Origin: Candidatus Bathyarchaeota archaeon
Lineage (GTDB): Archaea > Thermoproteota > Bathyarchaeia > Bathyarchaeales > Bathycorpusculaceae
Assembly: GCA_012515445.1 (NCBI GenBank)
Contig: JAAYYI010000040.1
Location: 23,990 to 87,989 of the forward strand
Length of the DNA stretch: 64,000 nt
Direction of reading: 5' to 3'
Shown: positions 58,941 to 64,000 of the stretch, piece by piece
Layout: each line of letters starts with the position of its first letter
Numbering within the stretch: position 1 is the stretch's first letter
The notes under the pieces: model-generated
Seen by the model: only the letters and a program-made list of their open reading frames with translations
What the model was told of the DNA's origin: nothing
The model's database searches: none
Program-made: the position numbers and the translations under genes

Positions 58941-59065
58941 TGGCGCCGGGGAAGGGACTCGAACCCCTGCGAGCACGAAGCCCACCAGCTATCTTGCCAA
59001 TTTTTGATCTGGCGCCCCATTGTTTGATCTCGAGGCTGGCGCGATAACCACTCCGCCACCCCGGC
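58941..59065 (-). tRNA. tRNA-Ser (anticodon CGA) with an intron
   Basis: Minus strand: acceptor GCCGGGG pairs with CCCCGGC, followed by GCCA, so the CCA end is encoded. D-arm GCGGAGTGGTTATCGCGC, anticodon stem CCAGC and GCTGG, T-arm GGGGTTCGAGTCCC, and a long variable arm (GGGC-TTCGT-GCTC), typical of class II tRNA-Ser. The loop reads CT-CGA-GA after removal of about 38 nt inserted after position 37, the usual archaeal intron site. The intron contains CAAT...ATTG and ATC...GAT complementary pairs that may form the splicing helix. Exact junctions are uncertain by a base or two. Confidence 0.85.
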
Positions 59066-59150
59066 TCCGAAGATATTCTTGCGTTCCTCTCTAAAAGAGT
59101 TTTCAGTCAACGCCTGACGGGTTGGCTGGGTTTGATTGCTTATGCATTCG

Positions 59151-59242
59151 GCCTTTAAATAAGGGAGGGGGAGGTCGCTGTGAGGTAGGTCCCTTCTATG
59201 ATGCTTTTTGTAGGGGTGGGAAGGTGGCTTGAGAGCAGTAGA
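59151..59242 (-). repeat. Dispersed repeat R1, two units
   Basis: Minus strand: CTGCTCTCAAGCCACCTTCC and CACCCCTACAAAAAGC, then GGGACCTACCTCACAGCGAC and CTCCCCCTCCCTTATTTAAAG. The 444-bp gap 59066-59509 also holds CTAACCCCCCTTATTTATAGG on the minus strand (59373-59396), a lone unit-like piece, and the Sec61 beta promoter. No gene is seen in the rest. Confidence 0.6.
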
Positions 59243-59450
59243 ACGCCAAATAATCAAACGCATAACTTTGGAAACAGGTGCATAGAAAAAATCAAGCTTC
59301 ACATGCAGACGCATAACACACAACGCAACGACCCGACGAACGCCTGTACTTGGACGCCAAAACTCGGCAGACGTTGACCCTATAAATAAGGGGGGTTAGA
59401 GACAAAATTGCGTGTTAACGCAGCACCTTTGATCTTGTGTGGTATGGCGC

Positions 59451-59462
59451 AACATTAATATG
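59451..59462 (+). promoter_or_regulatory. TATA promoter of the Sec61 beta gene
   Basis: AACATTAATATG, about 48-59 bp before the ATG at 59510. Implied start of transcription near 59483. Confidence 0.45.
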
Positions 59463-59509
59463 GTCTAGACTGCAATAGGCATACAACAAAATCGGGATTT
59501 GACTCTGAT

Positions 59510-59680
59510 ATGGGTATGAGACGTAAGAAACGTGATTCTGGCCCAATGCCGGCTGGAAGTGCAGGTCTGCTTCGCTTCTTCGAAGAAGAAACTGAGGGCA
59601 TTAAGGTTCGACCCGAACTGCTGGTTGTTATGGCTGTAGCTTTGATAGTTGTTTCAGTTTTAGCTAAAGCGTTCTTCTAA
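59510..59680 (+). CDS. Preprotein translocase Sec61 beta subunit
   Basis: 56 residues from ATG at 59510. Basic N-terminus MGMRRKKRDSGPMPAGSAGL, then LRFFEEETEGIKVRPELLVV and one transmembrane helix (VVMAVALIVVSVLAKAFF) at the C-terminus. This matches archaeal SecG/Sec61 beta closely: the AGLLRFFEEE and IKVRPE positions are the family hallmark. It is the accessory subunit of the SecYE channel. Convergent with the Sm-like protein gene. Confidence 0.92.
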   Translation: MGMRRKKRDSGPMPAGSAGLLRFFEEETEGIKVRPELLVVMAVALIVVSVLAKAFF

Positions 59681-59731
59681 AAACATTCTTTTCAATTTTA
59701 AAATTAATTTCTAGTCTTTTCGGTTACTTGT

Positions 59732-60028
59732 TTATCTACTGCTTCTTGGTGCTGCAGTGTGGATTACTTCGATGCGCTGAACGCTGTTTAGGTTCAGATA
59801 AAGTTCGCTTCTCTCTTCTCTGCTTGCAACCTGAGGAATAGGTGAAGCCATAGTTGTCCTTAGAACAATTGCCTCTGCCTCAGACAGCCAGATGCCTGAA
59901 GGTTGCTGCGTCACCGCGACTAGGGTACCTTCAAAACCGTATGACGGTTCTAGAATTACTCTTATTTTTTTGCCAACGTTCCTCTCAAGCATCTGGAAGA
60001 TCGAGGGTGGCAATTCTTGATCTGGCAT
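59732..60028 (-). CDS. Sm-like (LSm) domain protein
   Basis: 98 residues if started at ATG 60028 (MPDQELPPSIFQMLERNVGK); longer starts at 60070 or 60100 exist. The Sm1-like motif reads VGKKIRVILEPSYGFEGTLV, then IWLSEAEAIVL and a final strand ELYLNLNSVQRIEVIH, in the order of an Sm fold. Such proteins form rings that bind U-rich RNA in archaea. It departs from canonical Sm2 (I-x-RG), so the assignment is moderate. A promoter element near 60066-60084 favours the short form. Confidence 0.65.
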   Translation of the reverse strand: MPDQELPPSIFQMLERNVGKKIRVILEPSYGFEGTLVAVTQQPSGIWLSEAEAIVLRTTMASPIPQVASREERSELYLNLNSVQRIEVIHTAAPRSSR

Positions 60029-60270
60029 AGATAAGACTTCAGGGAATACAACAATACGCCTATTCGGCATAAAACAGTTATCCCTCAAAGGCATGGGCAA
60101 ATATGCGGCTCAAGAGGCAAAACAGCACTTCAACCACGTAATCCTTTAACATTTTTATTGTAAAACAAAAGATTGCGCCTGCAGGGTTATAGACGAACCT
60201 GTAATTTATGGCAAGAATATACTGGGCTAAATTTTAATAGTGCAGTCCGCTTCCATAGAGCAGACAAAAA

Positions 60271-62079
60271 ATGCCCAACAATTCTACAAACCACTCAATC
60301 GACAACGCAAAGAAGCATTACTCCTCACTATTCACCCTGCCGTCACTCAAAAAAGCGCTAATATACCTAGTCGCAGTCATCGCCATCGGCGTCAGCTTAA
60401 CCACCTACGCAGTCTATCCGGGTATAAACAGCATCCTATTAGGCATCTCACTTTTCATCTTAACAGTAGCCACAGACTTCATCGTCAGTAAAACAGTACT
60501 GAAAAACGACGGCATGTTTAACCTGCGCAGAACACTGTCGATGTCGTTTTACTGCTGGCTAATCTGGCTGGCACTCCTCATTTTAGGCGCAATCTTGGAG
60601 TCGCTCCTAGGCTTAAATCTGTGGATAAAGCTAGCAATGCTCGGTTACGCTGCAGTAGTAACCCTGCGCATAATGGTGCTAGCATCAACCTCTTACCACT
60701 CACAGCCCCGCCAACTCGCTTCAGCGCTCCTGCAGCCAATCCTGTGCAGTGTCGCCATCGCCGTATTCTGGCCAATAAATACCACAGCGCCCACACTGCA
60801 ACTAACCCTATACATCCTTTTGGCGCCTGTAATCAGCTTCGCTGCCGTAACCGTATTCTTGCACACGATTGATCGACTGGGCAAAACAACCTACAATTTG
60901 CCCGCGATGAAACTCTTCAAAGCTTTCCTGCTAAACTGGGTAACCGACGCCAACGAAGCCCTAGAAAGACACCTGGAAGAGATGGGTGAAGATACAACCA
61001 TAGATGTTAGCCTGCTAAAGTTCGACACCTCAAAACCCAAAGCAGCCGTAATAATGCCCCTTGTGCATCCTGGCCCATTCAAAAACATCGGCAGCAGCCT
61101 TTTGCCGTCACTAATGAAGCAGAGCTACGAAAAAAGGTACAACTGTGCAGCCTTCACTCCATTAGGCATACTTGGACATGAACTTGACTTAGCATCGCAG
61201 GCTCAGAACCATAAAATTATCACAGAAGTAACTAACAGAGCAGATTTCCGCTCTTCCCAGTCAACAGCGTCACCCTTCACGCGTGCAATAAGTGGCTGCG
61301 CCATCGCAGGCTGTCAAATCTTCGGCGACACAGCCTTCGTCAGCTTCTCCTTGGCTCCACAGACAACTGAGGATCTACCGCAAGAACTCGGATGCATGGT
61401 AACCGAGGAGGCAAAGCGGCTTGGCCTCAAACACGCGGTGCTAGTCAACGCCCACAACTCTTTAGACAATGACTCTGCAGATATGAACGAGCATTTAGAG
61501 GAGCTAAAGAACGCAGCGTTCGAAGCCCTCAAAAAAGCCACGTCGCTTCCCCTTCAGCAGTTGAAAGTCGGTTCAGCAACCACTTATCCGCATGTATATT
61601 CGCAGAAACAGGGTATGGGCACAGGCGGCATAACGGCTATGGCAGTAGAAGTTGGCAGCCAAAAAATGATTTACGTAGTCATAGACGGCAACAACATGAT
61701 TCCTGGCCTAAGAGAAAAACTCATGACATCACTTACCGCGTTGGGCTTCAGCGAAGCTGACGTATTCACCACCGACACCCACGCTGTAAGTGGATTAACA
61801 ACTGGAAAACGCGGTTACCACCCAGTCGGCGAAGTCATGGATCACGAAGTACTAATCAGCCTCATCAGCGAGGTAGCGAAGCAGGCTGCATCCAACGTTG
61901 AAGCTGCAACGGTGGACTGTATACAGTTCGTTGTGCCTCAAGTTCGCGTTATCGGCGAAGAACGCCTTACTTCAGTTACAGTGCTGGTTGATAAGGCAAT
62001 TACGCAAGCCAAGAAAACTGCGCCAGTCATCTTCGGCGCTGAGGGGCTGCTGCTGATTCTGCTGCTCTTGCTCTTCTAA
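60271..62079 (+). CDS. DUF2070 family membrane protein
   Basis: 602 residues. About six transmembrane helices occupy residues 25-210 (IYLVAVIAIGVSLTTYAVY, SILLGISLFILTVATDFIV, LIWLALLILGAILESLLGL). A large soluble domain follows with VIMPLVHPGPFKNIGSSLLP near 260, LVNAHNSLDND near 390, MGTGGITAMAVEVGSQKMIY near 450 and TTDTHAVSGL near 510, then a short C-terminal helix. This is the archaea-restricted DUF2070 family, of unknown function; the His/Asp-rich soluble part could be an enzyme. Stop overlaps the convergent nob1 stop by 4 bp. Confidence 0.9.
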   Translation: MPNNSTNHSIDNAKKHYSSLFTLPSLKKALIYLVAVIAIGVSLTTYAVYPGINSILLGISLFILTVATDFIVSKTVLKNDGMFNLRRTLSMSFYCWLIWLALLILGAILESLLGLNLWIKLAMLGYAAVVTLRIMVLASTSYHSQPRQLASALLQPILCSVAIAVFWPINTTAPTLQLTLYILLAPVISFAAVTVFLHTIDRLGKTTYNLPAMKLFKAFLLNWVTDANEALERHLEEMGEDTTIDVSLLKFDTSKPKAAVIMPLVHPGPFKNIGSSLLPSLMKQSYEKRYNCAAFTPLGILGHELDLASQAQNHKIITEVTNRADFRSSQSTASPFTRAISGCAIAGCQIFGDTAFVSFSLAPQTTEDLPQELGCMVTEEAKRLGLKHAVLVNAHNSLDNDSADMNEHLEELKNAAFEALKKATSLPLQQLKVGSATTYPHVYSQKQGMGTGGITAMAVEVGSQKMIYVVIDGNNMIPGLREKLMTSLTALGFSEADVFTTDTHAVSGLTTGKRGYHPVGEVMDHEVLISLISEVAKQAASNVEAATVDCIQFVVPQVRVIGEERLTSVTVLVDKAITQAKKTAPVIFGAEGLLLILLLLLF

Positions 62080-62597
62080 GCTCTGGACTGCCTTCGCGGC
62101 TTGCGCTTTAATTCTGTACCGCAGACCCTGCATTCTTTAATTTTCGTGTCTGCTGGATATTGCTTGAAGCATGCAGGACAGTATCTTATCCATTCAAGCT
62201 GGCGCTTGATGCCGAAAGTTGCTAATGCGCAGAATTCTATGCCTAACTGTTTAGCGACGTTCTGGATGGAGTAATCGTCGGTTACGATTTGGGGTGTGTA
62301 GCCCTGCTGTTTTAGCTCTAATGATAATGAGAGGAGCTGCATGTCTGTCTCTGAGAGTTTATGGCTGTCGCCTACTTTTGCGGCTTGATCTTTTGCGGCT
62401 GTGTCTTTTGCCGGCGCTTTGATTTTCACTTTGCCGCTCTCCACTGCAGTTTGGAACCGGAGCTTTATCATGCTATTGCGCAGGATTTCTTCTTCAACTT
62501 TGGGTGTGGTGACCTGCTCGTCGGTTTGAGCAAAAGGATCGTATCCAGCCAGAAACGCCGATGTATCAAGCACAATTATGCGTCGGGTTTGGCTCAT
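62076..62597 (-). CDS. nob1: rRNA maturation endonuclease Nob1
   Basis: 173 residues. PIN domain: IIVLDTSAFLAGYDPF with the first catalytic Asp near 11, TTPKVEEEIL with Glu near 35, SETDMQLLSLSLEL near 84 and IVTDDYSIQNVAKQLGI near 104. A zinc ribbon follows (CPACFKQYPADTKIKECRVCG). Nob1 cuts the 3' end of 16S rRNA precursor in archaea. Start overlaps the stop of NAD kinase by 4 bp, so they are coupled. Confidence 0.95.
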   Translation of the reverse strand: MSQTRRIIVLDTSAFLAGYDPFAQTDEQVTTPKVEEEILRNSMIKLRFQTAVESGKVKIKAPAKDTAAKDQAAKVGDSHKLSETDMQLLSLSLELKQQGYTPQIVTDDYSIQNVAKQLGIEFCALATFGIKRQLEWIRYCPACFKQYPADTKIKECRVCGTELKRKPRRQSRA

Positions 62598-63433
62598 TCT
62601 GTTCCCTTAAACAGTAGCCTGTTACGCAGTCTATCGTAGAAGTTTGATTCGAAGCGGATGAAAGCGGTTACATGCTTCGATTTTGTGACTGTTACAGTAA
62701 GTTTGTCTGTAGCTATGGTTTTACGGTAGTTACCGTCGATGAGCACCAGCATCTTCTCTGGTCTTAGCACGTTGAAGGTTATGGTTGCGTCGGTTGGCAG
62801 TATGAGCGAGTGGAAGACTGTTAAGCTGCATATCGGAGTCAACACGAATGCGTCTACTTCACCGTCGATTACTGGTCCACCTGCTGAAAGGCTGTAGCCT
62901 GTGGAACCAGTCTGTGTGCCCATGATTAATCCGTCTGCTTGGCATTTCAGGATGGGTTTGCCGTTTTTGCAGATTTCACTGTAGAGGATCTTTGATGGTT
63001 CACCGGTTGAGATGACAACGTCGTTTAATGCGTCGGGCAGCTCTTCTTTGCCGGCCGATACAGCCATCTTTGTGGATTTCTCTATTTTGTAATCGCCTTT
63101 TAGGGTTCGTTCGATGGCTTCATACACATCTTGAGGTTCAACCTCGGTTAAAAAGCCCCTTACGCCCATGTTAACTGTTAAGAGCGGCGTGTCAGGCTTG
63201 GGTATGGTTATGGCTGCTCTAAGGATGGTGCCGTCTCCGCCGATTGTTATTATGAAATCGGTTTTCATTTCAGCTAGTGGAACAAAACCCTGTTTGCAGG
63301 CGACTTTCCCTTCAAGACTGTCTTCTACGCAAACCATAAGCCCCTTTTCCGTAAGGAACTCTGCTAGTTCCTCTGTGAGTTTAAGCGCCGGTTTTTGGTC
63401 AAAGCGGGCTACTAATCCTACGCTTTTAAACAC
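62594..63433 (-). CDS. nadK: NAD(+) kinase
   Basis: 279 residues from GTG at 63433 after GAAGGGTGCAGAC. Phosphorylates NAD to NADP. The GGDGTILRA motif near 72, NMGVRGFLTEVEPQDV near 100, LNDVVISTGEPSKI near 145, and QADGLIMGTQTGSTGYSLSAGGPVID near 178-203 with LTPICSLTVFHSLILP are diagnostic. It provides NADP from the NAD made by the nadE product at the other end of the window. Confidence 0.96.
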   Translation of the reverse strand: MFKSVGLVARFDQKPALKLTEELAEFLTEKGLMVCVEDSLEGKVACKQGFVPLAEMKTDFIITIGGDGTILRAAITIPKPDTPLLTVNMGVRGFLTEVEPQDVYEAIERTLKGDYKIEKSTKMAVSAGKEELPDALNDVVISTGEPSKILYSEICKNGKPILKCQADGLIMGTQTGSTGYSLSAGGPVIDGEVDAFVLTPICSLTVFHSLILPTDATITFNVLRPEKMLVLIDGNYRKTIATDKLTVTVTKSKHVTAFIRFESNFYDRLRNRLLFKGTE

Positions 63434-64000
63434 GTCTGCACCCTTCCAGAAATAGCGTGAAGCTCAGTCTATATTAACATTCGTAGTTATAGCCTGCTTT
63501 TGTTTGACGACAGCTTACCTATTTGGATTCGGCGCTTTTCTGTGTCTGGCTGGGGGTTCCTCAATATAGGCTGGGTTGGCTCGACTGCGATTTTTTTCTA
63601 TACCCCCTTATTTAAAGGCTTAACAGTTGCTAAGTTTGGGCTTGATTTGCTGCAATGCTGTTGGTACACTACTTGGCGAAACAGACATTTGCTGAGTTCT
63701 GTTTTTGTTCTACCTGCGGTTGTTTCTGTGAGGCTGTGTTTTGTTGATTCTTCTGTATACGGTGGGCTTTTGTTGCTCTCAAGCTACCTCCCTCCCCTTA
63801 TTTAACAGTAGATCAAAAAATTGTGTTGTTTGTAGTTGGGCTTTTTTTGTTTTGTGGGTGTGGTTTTTTTGTAGTGTACTATCCCAGTTTTGGGTTGTGG
63901 AAAAGGTTGGTTTTTTGTTTTGGGTTGTTTTTTAAGTTGTATACGATGGTTTTCTTGTCTTTTTGGTGGTTTTTTGAGGCTTCTTTTGGGATATTTTCAT
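63434..64000. other. Gene-free 567-bp end region, T/G-rich
   Basis: No frame with protein-like composition on either strand. It holds an R2-R1 repeat (63735-63807), a lone unit-like TACCCCCTTATTTAAAGGC at about 63591-63609, and from 63815 to 64000 an almost pure T/G plus-strand tract. Possibly a continuation of a noncoding region beyond the window. Confidence 0.6.
63735..63807 (+). repeat. Composite dispersed repeat R2-R1
   Basis: CTGTGTTTTGTTGATTCTTC then TGTATACGG (R2), followed by TTTTGTTGCTCTCAAGCTAC and CTCCCTCCCCTTATTTAAC (R1). Same order as at 21224-21344. Confidence 0.6.

Overview
The window is archaeal chromosome. It encodes both subunits of the archaea-specific D-family DNA polymerase (6824-10255 and 18215-19843), an Orc1/Cdc6 initiator, geranylgeranylglyceryl phosphate synthase, Elf1, Sec61 beta, Nob1, a DUF2070 protein and archaeal L3/L4, together with TATA-type promoters. 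Gene style, short GGTGA ribosome-binding sites and families suggest a mesophilic Thermoproteota lineage. Bathyarchaeia is my best guess, made by recognition and not by any search.

Layout. 1-1.7 kb: the start of a ribosomal protein operon (L3, L4) leaving the window. 1.7-6.8 kb: small housekeeping or accessory genes (Dus, secreted beta-helix protein, methyltransferase, VOC protein, MazG-like) separated by dispersed repeats. 6.5-13.2 kb: a winged-helix gene without a standard start codon, DNA polymerase D large subunit, GGGP synthase, Elf1, NAD synthetase and an adjoining nitrilase-family amidase. 13.2-19.9 kb: the replication origin region. It holds a putative oriC with four ORB-like elements around an AT-rich stretch, orc1/cdc6, the small PolD subunit and three uncharacterised proteins: a 165-residue helical protein flanked on both sides by dense GTGAT/ATCAC arrays, a membrane-anchored coiled-coil protein with a C-terminal winged helix, and a second winged-helix protein flanked by helically phased TGTGAA repeats. 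I consider this block the best candidate for an undescribed system (origin control, tethering or partition).

20-30.8 kb: PhoU/AbrB regulator, PyrE, two separate kinase-like genes that are fused in many bacteria, PHP phosphoesterase, S-adenosylhomocysteinase, small membrane and zinc proteins, and a large two-part radical SAM/SPASM protein. 30.8-40.6 kb: a trehalose/alpha-glucan cluster (TreT divergent from TreZ, GH57/DUF3536, TreY, MalQ) with a perfect palindrome in the divergent control region. 40.7-49.7 kb: deoxyribosyltransferase, ECF-like membrane protein, two Lrp/AsnC regulators, and two large secreted PQQ-propeller paralogues flanking a TrmB-type regulator. 49.8-58.8 kb: two sets of bacterial-type partner-switching genes (SpoIIE phosphatase, RsbW-like kinase, STAS antagonist), the first followed by a TPP-dependent decarboxylase/synthase gene. 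58.9-64 kb: an intron-containing tRNA-Ser, Sec61 beta, an Sm-like protein, DUF2070, Nob1 and NAD kinase.

A family of short GC-rich dispersed repeats with a TTATATAA core recurs in intergenic DNA. One copy also lies in frame inside treY, where it encodes a low-complexity stretch. Identifications are made by reading the proteins and recognising motifs; no database search was possible.
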